The notes under the pieces: generated by a model
Seen by the model: only the letters and a program-made list of their open reading frames with translations
Databases searched by the model: none
Told to the model about the DNA's origin: nothing
Assembly: GCA_017506865.1 (NCBI GenBank)
Contig: JAFCMP010000155.1
Coordinates: 62,001-126,000 of the forward strand
Direction of reading: 5' to 3'
Length of the DNA: 64,000 nt
From: Tribonema minus
Taxonomy: Eukaryota; Sar; Xanthophyceae; Tribonematales; Tribonemataceae
Position numbers and translations under genes: made by a program
Part shown: positions 12,501 through 21,100 of the stretch, piece after piece
Layout: each line of letters opens with the position of its first letter
Numbering within the stretch: position 1 is the first letter of the stretch

Positions 12501-13075
12501 AATGACGAGACAGTGCTTGCTAACTGTCACAATGCTGATCTTCCACTTCAACTTCGCATGGCGCAGGTGGCGCAGGCCAGCCGCGACCTGACCACCTTCC
12601 TGCAGGGGTTTTGTCGATCACATGTGCACTTGTGCTGAGGCTGACGTGTGCGTGCTGCTGCGCGAATCTCTGCGCGCAGGTGGCGCAGGCCAGCCGCGAC
12701 CTGACCACCTTCCTGCAGGGGTTCGTAGACCAGAGCTTCACGCGCGACGCGCTCAAGCGCGCGTACCGCGAGGTCTCCACGGCCGACGTGCTGCTCGCGA
12801 CGCCCCCCGACCTGCGCCAGCAGGCGAACTCCCCCTGCATCCTGTACCCCGACCGGCGCGCGCGCTTCACGGGCGCGCTGTTCCTCGGGCGCGAGTGGGA
12901 CCTGCTCGCGCTGAACATTACGTCGTACGCCGTGTTCGACCTGTGGTTCAGCGACACGACGACGTCCGCGCTGCTCGCGTACGTGCTGGAGTCGGCGCTG
13001 TGCGCGGCGCGCGCGCGCTGCGGGCGCGCCAACCTCGCGCACCGCGCCATGATCGACGAGCGCTTCCTAATATGA
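536..13075 (+). CDS. TMEM67: Meckelin (TMEM67), 3' eleven exons, 5' end outside window
   Basis: Meckelin is a multi-pass membrane protein of the ciliary transition zone (MKS module). Proposed exons: 536-708, 2258-2378, 3002-3205, 4152-4364, 5568-5837, 6684-6866, 8090-8296, 9136-9438, 9981-10186, 10872-11130, 12680-13075. They join in frame to 844 residues plus stop. Recognisable family segments in order: a Cys-rich end (ACQALGNLCVLQHF), the beta-rich block with FYDAYVED and LYPLPVLN, RRFFLFDRVSG, IRYA-like LRYARSIRL, a first membrane helix near 5760-5830, the FFLDWERG loop, VANKWNELQ, further helices, and the family C-terminus ending DERFLI (human DQRFLI). Human meckelin is 995 residues, so roughly 150-250 N-terminal residues lie upstream. 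The exon at 10872 contains a Gly/Pro-rich insert (10966-11060). Its acceptor was chosen for phase and is the least certain boundary. Introns hold many junction copies. Confidence 0.93.
765..1350 (+). repeat. Donor-side copies of meckelin exon 536-708
   Basis: About five imperfect copies of the exon end (gcgtgcaagctcttccaggc, then aacagg and gtg) occur near 775, 895, 1005, 1175 and 1305. Each is followed by the same intron start, including an acttcaagttgagg motif. Spacing is roughly 100-150 bp. These are intronic relics, not separate exons, because only one copy continues the upstream reading frame. Confidence 0.85.
1500..2240 (+). repeat. CCCTAA-rich intron segment
   Basis: Irregular tandem blocks built from accctaaccctac-like units fill the intron before exon 2258-2378. 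A partial acceptor-side copy of that exon sits at about 2026-2070 (ggcgacgtacgcgtacgggg). No coding sequence is apparent. Confidence 0.7.
2385..2935 (+). repeat. Donor-side copies of meckelin exon 2258-2378
   Basis: Four to five copies of the exon end (gcgttcacgttcaagtcggt) and the following gagtcggagtcagagtc occur near 2520, 2590, 2725 and 2880. Some also carry cgccgcgccac... from further into the exon. Confidence 0.8.
3310..3480 (+). repeat. Donor-side copies of meckelin exon 3002-3205
   Basis: A partial copy near 3315-3355 and a better one at 3420-3468 (acgtgcgatttgtcgacgct... gagcaggtcag) repeat the end of the exon and its donor. Confidence 0.8.
3685..4075 (+). repeat. Acceptor-side copies of meckelin exon 4152-4364
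   Basis: Four copies of the exon start (ttctacgacgcctacgtgga-like) occur near 3690, 3823, 3908 and 4026. The later ones are preceded by C runs and by actcactcgcttac-like spacers. The copy at 4026 is closest to the true exon. Confidence 0.85.
4440..4640 (+). repeat. Donor-side copies of meckelin exon 4152-4364
   Basis: Two copies of the exon end (cagctgtcgcgccgcttctt... gcggcggcggcgtagaggt) lie at about 4435-4510 and 4557-4632. Each is followed by the same intron start with a cttcaacttgaagt-like motif. Confidence 0.85.
5940..6315 (+). repeat. Donor-side copies of meckelin exon 5568-5837
   Basis: Two copies of the exon end near 5957-6010 and 6248-6312 share gcgctgctggacg and a following gta/gtacgtaggtattgcgt. 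The second retains cgcgctcgcgctcgcagcg from within the exon. Confidence 0.8.
6408..6600 (+). repeat. Acceptor-side copies of meckelin exon 6684-6866
   Basis: Two copies of the junction (cag, then gtgcgccacgcgcg) occur at about 6411 and 6566, upstream of the real acceptor at 6684. Confidence 0.8.
7465..8000 (+). repeat. Five acceptor-side copies of meckelin exon 8090-8296
   Basis: Copies begin near 7471, 7569, 7663, 7819 and 7962. Each reads cag, gtgtacatcgt, gatgcccgcc and then gacagagacgagtacgg with substitutions, and ends near gcaagggc. This is one of the clearest ladders in the window. Copies differ from the exon by scattered substitutions and breaks. Confidence 0.9.
8390..9015 (+). repeat. 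Acceptor-side copies of meckelin exon 9136-9438
   Basis: At least three copies (about 8395-8470, 8720-8775, 8940-9010) repeat a C run, an AG and ctagtcgccaacaagtggaa, then part of gagctgcagtcgcggcgg. The copy at 8940 is nearly intact for 60 bases. Confidence 0.88.
9495..9925 (+). repeat. Acceptor-side copies of meckelin exon 9981-10186
   Basis: Two long copies begin at about 9632 and 9802, and a fragment lies at 9500-9560. Each of the long ones carries gtcagcatcctcatcctgga, the following gatgagccgttccacgggtgg and gagatggcggagcagctcga. They break after that and are followed by Leu/Lys-codon-like aacttgaa text. Confidence 0.9.
10255..10500 (+). repeat. Donor-flank copies after meckelin exon 9981-10186
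   Basis: Four short units built on ggaggtgagcgctgccgc-like text (near 10260, 10360, 10410 and 10470) resemble the donor flank of the exon ending at 10186. Similarity is limited to about 30 bases per unit. Confidence 0.5.
11600..11640 (+). repeat. Interstitial telomere-like TTAGGG array
   Basis: A short array of gggttagggttagg units sits in the last meckelin intron. This is one of the cases where the sense strand carries TTAGGG rather than CCCTAA. Confidence 0.9.
11735..12640 (+). repeat. Acceptor-side copies of the last meckelin exon, with a 208-bp tandem duplication
   Basis: About six decayed copies of the exon start (gcaggccagccgcgacctga... ttcctgcaggggttc) precede the real acceptor at 12680. 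Two neighbouring units, about 12229-12436 and 12437-12644, repeat almost base for base with a 208-bp period, including intron sequence gaaatgacgagacagtgctt. Confidence 0.92.
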
Positions 13076-13272
13076 CTCCGACGCCGCGTTTTGAGATTGG
13101 GGCGCGAGCGCTTTTCTGATATGACGCCGCTGTGCTGTTGTGGTACTACTGGTGCATGATTGCAGAACGTGGGTTGGCGTTCACTAACTTCAACTTGAAG
13201 TTTACCCAACTTCACCTCCTTAAACTTGAAGTTTCGTGTGAACCGTGTTGTTCCGTGTGTTTAGAGCTTACC
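13076..13272 (+). promoter_or_regulatory. Short spacer after meckelin with palindromic motifs
   Basis: About 200 bases separate the meckelin stop from the next ORF. Two blocks of acttcaacttgaag and cttaaacttgaagttt (13186-13240) form near-palindromes. Promoter function is only inferred from position. Confidence 0.3.
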
Positions 13273-13944
13273 ATGTCTTCAGAGTCTGAATCTGTCGGTG
13301 CACCAGCCATTCAGCTCGAAACCACCGAGTTGCACGTGGAGCCCGCAGTCAGCAAACCTGCTGTTGAGACTGCATCAGCGAGTGCGGGAGTCGGGGGCCA
13401 CATCAAACCAGCTGCAGCGGCTGCTCCTGCTGTTGCCGGTGCTGCTGCTGTAACGGCTGCTCATGCCGCTGCCTCTACGAACAAAGTGTACGCAGCAGTA
13501 GCGCCAGCTGCAGGAGCCGTGGGCAGTCCAGCACACCTGACCCAGCAGCAGCAGCAGCAGCAGCCGCCGCCGCCGCTACCTCCTCAGCAACAGCAGCATC
13601 CCCCGCAGCAGCAGCAGCAGCAGCCTGCAAAGGCCACGGGGCCCGCCGTCATCGGCAAGCTGGTGGTACCGCCGCAGGGCGCAGCCGCAGCAGGGGCAGT
13701 GGCAGCAGCAGCAGCGGGCGCAGCGAGCGACTTCAGGAAGGAGGCAGCTCTCGGCGACGGCGGCAGCGCGAACGACGTGTGCCCCGTCTCCGACGCCAAG
13801 CCTGCTGACGTCGTGCTGATTCAGTTCCAGCTCAGCGTGCTGGCGGTCCTGGTGCTGCTGATACTGATCAGCTGGAGGCGCTATGGCAGCATGATCAGCG
13901 CGCTCTACGCGTCTCCGACCGTCACGACGGTGCCGCGCACATAG
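13273..13944 (+). CDS. Hypothetical Ala/Gln-rich protein with C-terminal membrane segment
   Basis: I do not recognise this protein. The single-exon reading frame gives about 223 residues from the ATG at 13273; an upstream in-frame start at 13132 would add 47 residues encoded by the motif-rich spacer. The middle is dominated by Ala, Gly, Pro and Gln runs (13545-13625 is CAG-rich). Near the C-terminus a hydrophobic stretch (LSVLAVLVLLILISW, about 13833-13876) is followed by basic residues. This suggests a tail-anchored or single-pass protein. It lies 200 bases after meckelin on the same strand and could be a separate gene or non-coding DNA with an open frame. No domain supports a function. Confidence 0.42.
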   Translation: MSSESESVGAPAIQLETTELHVEPAVSKPAVETASASAGVGGHIKPAAAAAPAVAGAAAVTAAHAAASTNKVYAAVAPAAGAVGSPAHLTQQQQQQQPPPPLPPQQQQHPPQQQQQQPAKATGPAVIGKLVVPPQGAAAAGAVAAAAAGAASDFRKEAALGDGGSANDVCPVSDAKPADVVLIQFQLSVLAVLVLLILISWRRYGSMISALYASPTVTTVPRT

Positions 13945-15134
13945 CGCACAAGGAGTATGTAGCGCGATGTGTGGTGCAGCGGTGGCAGCGCCGCAGCCAC
14001 GGGCCGCGTTTCTTCATTTTTCTTCAGAGCTCGCTGCGATGCGCAGCAGCAGCGGCGCAGCAGCAACGGCACAGCGGCGCAGCAGCAGCGGTGCAGTAGC
14101 AGCGGCGCAGCAGCCGGCGGGCGGGCACGCCGACGCTGGCGAGCAATCACCTCAGGCGCCCGCGCAGCACACTCTCTCCGAGTGGCGGCGCGTGCAGCAC
14201 GCCGAAAAGCTGGCGGCGCGCAGCTGCGCGGCACTTTGCACGTTGCCCATGCGCGTACAATGTGGGCCGAACCGACCTCACGCGGCCTCTCACAGCGCGC
14301 CTTCGGACAAGAACACCAACTGCAATGAGGGGTTTGGCGGGGGGGATGAAGGAGCTCATTGGCAGAGCACGCCAAGCGGGCGGCTTCAAGATGGAGTGAG
14401 AGGGGTGGCGAGCGAGAGGCACAGCACCACGCGCAAGCGCACGCGACGCCGTCGTCAGTGAGCCGATGATTCAATGGATGTGACACTTCATGAGAAACGT
14501 TCTCTCTCTTTTTGTTGGCTGGCGCATTGGCGGTCACATGCTTTGAAATGATGCTGCTGCTCATGCGATCGGCCGCGCTATGAATGCCACGTCGCCCAAT
14601 GCAGCTCTCTGCGGTCACTCTTGTTTACAGCCCCTGCACGCTTCATTGCCGGAACACAAGCTTGTAAGCAAATGCACGGTAGCACTGCGAAGCACACTTC
14701 CATGTAGCTGAGATCAGTGTACATACTGATATGTGCGCACACGGCGCGCACACAGTAGCAAGGCTACTGCAGCTGCCGAGATCATGCTGCAACACACGCA
14801 GCGCAAGCGGCCCATCCGGGTGCTACACTTCTGAGCACTGGCACTGACACAGCCGCTCAAGTTGAGCGCTGCGAAAGACAGCGCTCAGAAGGCGAGAGGC
14901 ATTCGCGCAGCGCTGCAGTGTTCACCACCGCCATGGGCGAGGGGTGTGTTAGTGCAGTCGCCGCACCCGGACTTGGCTCCAGTTTGCAAGTGCGAAGAGG
15001 TGCCCTGATGCTGCATGACATCCAGCGTGCAAACATGCAACACCATTTCAAGGCAAACACAGCACTGCGACACAATAATACAGCCCCCCCCCCCCCCCCC
15101 CCCGCAGCAACAAAAATGTCAGGGTCTGTTGCCA
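13945..15134. other. Intergenic, convergent gene ends
   Basis: This lies between the 13273-13944 ORF and the THOC1 stop. It contains CAG/GCA-rich sequence at 14040-14115 and a C run at 15085-15105. I see no coding exon or RNA gene in it. Confidence 0.5.
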
Positions 15135-18100
15135 TTATGCCTCCACCATTTCGCCGTCTTCCGGTTCCGCGTTCACCTCCGGCTTGGCCTGTTTCGCAGG
15201 GCGCGGCGATGGGGGCAGGGGCTCCTCCGGACCCCCCCGGTACCGCCGCAGCCCCCTCAGCACGTCCCCCCGCGGCATGGCATCGAGTAGGTCGAGACGC
15301 GCGTGCATAAGCAGCCGCCGCGCCTGCCACGCGAAGAGCTGCGATGCGTGCGCGGAGTATGAAGGGCCACTTCAAGTGAGGAGATGGTAACTTCAAGAGA
15401 GCGTGTCGGGACGCACCCACGCGGCATGACATCAAGCAAGTCGAGGCGCGCGTGCATGAGCAGCCGCCGCGCCTGCCACGCGAACAGCTGCAAGCGCGCG
15501 CGCGCGCGTGTGGTGCGATGCGGTGCACAAGGAGCAACTTCAGGTGACGAGAGAATGACAGGTGATTTAACTTCACGGTGAATGAGTGTCAGGACAAACG
15601 TGGCGTGGCGTCGAGCAGGTTGAGGCGCGCGTGCATCAGCAGCTGCCGCGCTTGCCACGCGAACAGCTGCAATGCGCGCGTGGTGTGGTGCGGTGTGGTG
15701 CGGGAGGAGCAACATCAAGTGAGGAGAGAATAACATGTCTCATTAACTTCACAGGCAATGAGTGTGAGGACAAACGCGGCGTGGCGTCGAGCAGGCCGAG
15801 GCGCGCGTGCATGAGCAGCCGCCGCGCCTGCCGCGCAAACAGCTGGAGGAATGCGCGTGCGCAATGCGAAAAGAAAAAGTAAGGAGAAACAAGTAAAGTC
15901 AACCTAGATGGTGTAATCCCTGAGGTTTTGAGGAACGACCGTCAGGTTGAGCGTCAGTTTGAAACAGACGCGGCATGGTGTCGAGCAGGCTGAGATGCTT
16001 GTCTTGTCGCCTGGGCAGCCGCGGCGGCAGCATGCCCAAACTTAGGGTTAGAATCAGCACTAAAGCCATGTTTCGAGTGAAGTTGAGGTTCGACTTTCCT
16101 ATCATTCCTCTCATGGGAAGCTCGCTGGGCAGAGTGCCTTGCCAGGCGAGTCTAGCACGCGTCGGCTGGGCTTAGTGCTTCTCCATACACTATACGGCTC
16201 CCGATAGAGTCGGGTGCGCACTGAGGATGGAAGTTGAAGTTAAGGTTCCACTGCCACTCGCGTGAGCAGCTCGCTGGCAGCACATCATCGAAGCCTTAGG
16301 CGTAGGTAAGGGTTAGACTAGGCTTTCATACTTAGGGCTAGGGTTAGGATTGGCAAGTTGTACCGCGGGAATGAGCACTGAGGTTGAACTATGTTTACCA
16401 TTGAGATCCCATGCTGCTTGTCGCGCAAGTAGCTTGCTTGGCAGCACATCATAGGCGTGGGTAAGCGGTAGGCTTTCATTTCATACTTGGGTTTAGGGTC
16501 AGGGAGTAGCGCGATTCGTACCGCGTCCCGCGCAGGCAGCACATAATCAAAGCCTTACAGTAGACGTAAGTAAGGGTTAGGGTTTCATACTAAGGCTGAG
16601 GGTTAGGGTTAAGATTGGGGGTTAGCAAATTCGTACCGCGTCCCGCGTGGGCAGCTCGCTCGGCAGCACGCCAGAGTCTTGGGTGTCGCAAGGGTTAGGG
16701 TTTCAAACTGAGGGGGGTAGATTTAGGGTTAGAATTAGAGTTGTTAGGGCTTCGTACCGCTTCTCACGGGCAGCTCGCTTGGCAGCACGCCAGAGTCTTA
16801 GGTGTCGCGAGGGTTAGGGTTCTATACTAAGGGTTAGGGTTAGGGCTAAGATCAGAGTTTAGCGATTCGTACCGATTCCCGCGTGTCGTAAGGGTTAGGT
16901 AAGGGTTAGGGTGTTAAACCAAGGGTTAGGGCTGGGGTTAGGATGAGGGTAACAATACGTACCGCTTCCCTCGTGGGCAGCTCGCTCGGCAGCACGCCGG
17001 AGTCAGGCTCCAGGCACATCTCCAAGAACTCAAAGTGCTCGTCGACTTTGGGCTCCGCCGCGTTGATCGACGCCAGCGCCTTGAGGTCCTGCCAGATGCG
17101 CAGCAGCACATTCGGGGGTGGGTTTATGGGGGGGGAAGGGGGGTCAGGTCAAATGGCAGCAAACTTGCACCAGAGAGTGGGGGGGGGGTGGGGGTGTGGG
17201 GGTGTGTGGGGGAGGGTCAGGTCCTGCTGAAAGTGCAGCGGTAATGCAACACGCTTGTCAGCAAATGACTACCTACGCCAGTTTCGATATGTATTTCAAC
17301 ACTGTGTACATTACGGTACATAGGCCACCAGCTCTCCAAGTCACGCCTCTAAGTCAGGGGTGGCATCAGGACTGAACACGCGCGCCGCTTGACGTGACGG
17401 CGGCCGCAGAGAGATGTACTCAGGGATATTGGAGGTCAGCACGTCAACAGCTCTCAGAGCCAGCCTTGGCATCTTCCTGTCTTGCCTACCAGCTAGGGCT
17501 CTGCTGCAGCTGCGCGCCTCGTGCTGTTAGCCTGTGCCAGTCAACAAGTGCGGCTCTACGCTGCTGCTACCCCAAGTCTCTCCGCAAGAACTTATCTGTC
17601 TATTCCGTACGCCCGTTCCCCCTTCTCCTTTCTCACCGCCAGGTGCAAGGCGGTCAAGCAACAGCAGTCGTCAGAGGGGGTCCGCCGCGCCTCGGGCCAG
17701 GCGTTCGACCCCTGCCTCGCCGAGTTCGGAGCTCACGTGCTCGTGTGCGCGCTGCAGATGCTACCTAGTCTCTCCGCAAAAACTTCGCTTTCTGTTCCAT
17801 ACGCCTGTTCACCGAAATACGAGCTCGCTCACCGGCTGGTAGCGCGCGTACACCGGCTCCTCCTTCGCCGCCGCCGCCGCCCCCGGCCGCTCGCGGCGTC
17901 TGCGCTTCGCGGGCCTCTCGCCGCCGCCGTTGAGCGCTGCCACATCTGCGTCAGCAGCGCTCGGCGCCGCCTCCGGCGCCCTCTCGTGCCTGCGGCAGCC
18001 CTCCAGGAACTTCCAGCGCTCCCAGTTCTCCTCGCGCTGCGTCGGCGGCGGCGGCGCGGTGCGTCACAAGGTGTTATCAAAGCTGCAACTTCAACTTTAG

Positions 18101-21100
18101 TTGAAAAGCTGCAACCTCAACTTCAATGATACCTCCAGCGCTCCCAGTTCTCCACGCGCTGCGTCGGCGGCGACGAGGCGGTGCGTCACAGGCGCTGTCA
18201 AAACTTCAACTTCAAATTTAGTACTTCAATTGAACTTCCAGCGCTCCCGGTTGTTCTGCTCGCGCTGCGGCAAGGCGGCGGCGACGAGGTGGTGCGTCAC
18301 ACGTCAAGCGTGGTCAAATATAACTTCAAGTTTAAGACTTCAATTTCTTTCAGCTCCCAGCTGTTCTGCTCGCGCTGCGGTGGCGGCAACGATCCGGTGC
18401 GTCACACGTCAGGCACGTGATAGAAACATGACTTCAAATTCTCGACTTCAATTGAACTGCCAGGCGCATCATGTCCCCGCGCCGTCGGCGGCCTCGACGG
18501 CAACGAAAACTACATGTTTTGACGCGCGCGCATCGCCGCCAACTGAGCTGAGTGCCAGAACTATACGTACCTGCAACGACATGGCGATGTACGCGAACGT
18601 CCCTGCGCCGTCGGCGGCGGCGCCCTCGACGGCATCAGCAACTACATGCTTTGACGCCAGCTGAGCTGTGTACCACGACTATACATTCTGCTACATACCT
18701 GCAGCGACATGGCGATGTACGCGAACGTCCCCGTGCCGTCGGCGGCGGCGCCCTCCACGAGCGCGCGGATGCGCTGCGAGAGGCGCCGCAGCTCCAGCGT
18801 CGTCGCCGTCGTCAGCGGCAGCGTGGGGCTCGTGCGCGACGGCACCTGCAGCACCATCGCCTTGATGAGGATCAGCATCTGCGTGAGCACCTGCAGAAGG
18901 GGGGGGTGGCGGGGGGAAGGGGGGGACTTCAGCCATTGCACGGCATCCGGCAATGACCTCATGCTCAACACCTGATGATAATCGCCTTCTACATGCTCAA
19001 CACCTGATGATAATCGCCTTCCACATGTAAGTGTGTACACAGGGGGTGCGCATGCGCCCATCAACAATCTGAGCATAGCATCGTGAAGACTGCTTGAGTC
19101 CTGAAATTGCCCCTTGGGTTGAACTGTGCCTGTACGTGCTCACTGCGGACTGTGCTCACAGCTCACGGCATGCATCTGGTGGTGCGAAGCAACAAAGCAG
19201 CCGAGCCCCTGCGCAGCAAGCGCCCCCTCGCACCCGCAATCAAGGCTCGCGCAGCAGCGAAGTCACACACACCCCAACGCCCCGCCCGACTACCACAAGC
19301 AATGAGGGTACCACAGGCAATGGGGGTCCACGCACCTGCAGCCGCAACTGCGGATCGCGCAGCTGCAGCCGCAGCAGCCTCGAGCTCGTCAGGTACTTGG
19401 CCGTAAAAAACTCGCCGTCGCCGTCGCCGCCGCCGCCCCCCCACCCCCCCCGCTCCCCCCCCCGCCCCCGCCCCCCCCCCACCCCCCCCCCCCCCTTCAC
19501 CACAGCCCCCTCCGTCGCCGCTTTTGCCGTCCTGAGCGCCGCCACGCCGCGCGCCGCCGCCGCTGCCCGTGCCGCGCGACTGCTCGGCGCCGCCGCCGCC
19601 GCCGCCGCCGCCGCAGCCGCCGCCGCCGCCGCCGCGGGCTGCCGCTGCTGCTGCGCGCCGGCGGCGCCGGCGGCGGCGGGCGCGGGGCGCAGGCAGTTCG
19701 CCTCGAACGCGGCGAGGACGCGCGCGATCTGCGCCTGGACGCGCGGCCACAGCTGCGGCGTGATGTGCTGCGCGGGGCTGCGGAAGACGTCCTGCAGCCC
19801 CCAGAACGCCGCGTACAGCGCGTAGTCGATGGGCCCCTGCGGCGGCGGCAGCGGCGGCGGCAGCGGCGCGGGGCGGCAGGTGATGAGCGCACGCGCGTGG
19901 CGGCAGCGCGGCGCGGCGGCGGCGGCGTGGCGGCAGCGGCGCGGCAGGTGAGTGATGAGCGCGCGCGTGCTGCGGCGCTGCTGCCATCGGCTGGTGCGCT
20001 GAGGAGGCGTTGAAGCCGCTGCTCTTGACAGAAGCGCGCGTGTAAGCAGCGCTCAAACGCCGGCGTGCTGCAGCGGCGCGGTGCACGGCGCGGCGGCGCG
20101 CTGGCTGCCGTGTGTGCGCGCATACCGCTGTGCATAACATGTCAGTGAGCGGGCGGCGCTGTGACACCTAGTGCCGCCCCTCGCAAATTCTGCGAAGCAC
20201 CTTTGTGACATCTGGCGTGAGCCACAGACCATCACGTATGGGTGGCTGCACAGTAGCGCGAGGCACGAGGCGCAGCGGCGGCGCGCGCAGCCTATGCATG
20301 TGTTCATCAACCTTGCTGGAATCCGTACGCGCGCTTGCGCACAGGCGCGCAATCGCGCATTGCAGCACGGTGCTGCAACCCTGCAATGGCGCTCTCGCCG
20401 ATGGCGAGTGCGCCACCGCCAACGCCTTGACCCACGCACGCAGGTGCCAGTGGCGAATGGACCAACCCCCTGCCTCAAGTCACACCGACGATGGCCGCAT
20501 CGCTGCGCCCGGTATACTTCAACAAAAACTCGCTGCGCCCGGTATACTTCAACAAACCGTGTCTGCATACATACCTGCGTAGCTGACGCGTCGCCCAGGT
20601 CCATGGGTCCCGCGGCGATGCCGAACGCCTCCGCACGCTCAAACTCCTCTTCGACAATGCCTAAGCCGCGGTGATGATGGCCGCGCTGCCGCGCCCGGTA
20701 TACTTCAACAAGACCTCAACAAAACACTTCAACATGCGTACATACCTGTGTGGCTGAGGCATCGCCCAGGTCCATTGCCCCCGCGGCGATGCCGGACGCC
20801 TCCGCGCGCTCAAACTCCTCTTGGGTTTCAAAGGTCGTAACCGCCTTGCTCTTGGCGCCCGCGGGGTTGACGCCGCTGCGCTCCGACAGGTCGTTCACGG
20901 CCGCCAGGAAGGCGAGGACGCGACCCGCCAGCTCCGCGTCAGAGCTGCGCATGTATGCACAATTTGTTCACGGGGGGGGGGGGGGGCGGGGGGGGGGGGG
21001 GGGGGCAGGTTCAGGCCGGTGTGCAGGTTCAGGCCGGTGTGCATGCAAGTTGGGAGTGCTGTACCTTGTCATGACAAGTTGATGTTCCAGAGGTGAGTGC

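Noticed and set aside
17094..17109. Extension of THOC1 exon 7 upstream to include LLRIWQ
   Set aside because: It resembles human LTRLWN, but no AG lies upstream in frame before stops; the acceptor at catctggcag keeps phase and aligns PD-L-K-A with the family.
19163..20167. Long minus-strand frame of 334 codons
   Set aside because: It is a shadow of THOC1 exon 4 and GC-triplet DNA; the frame one step over carries the conserved THOC1 motifs.
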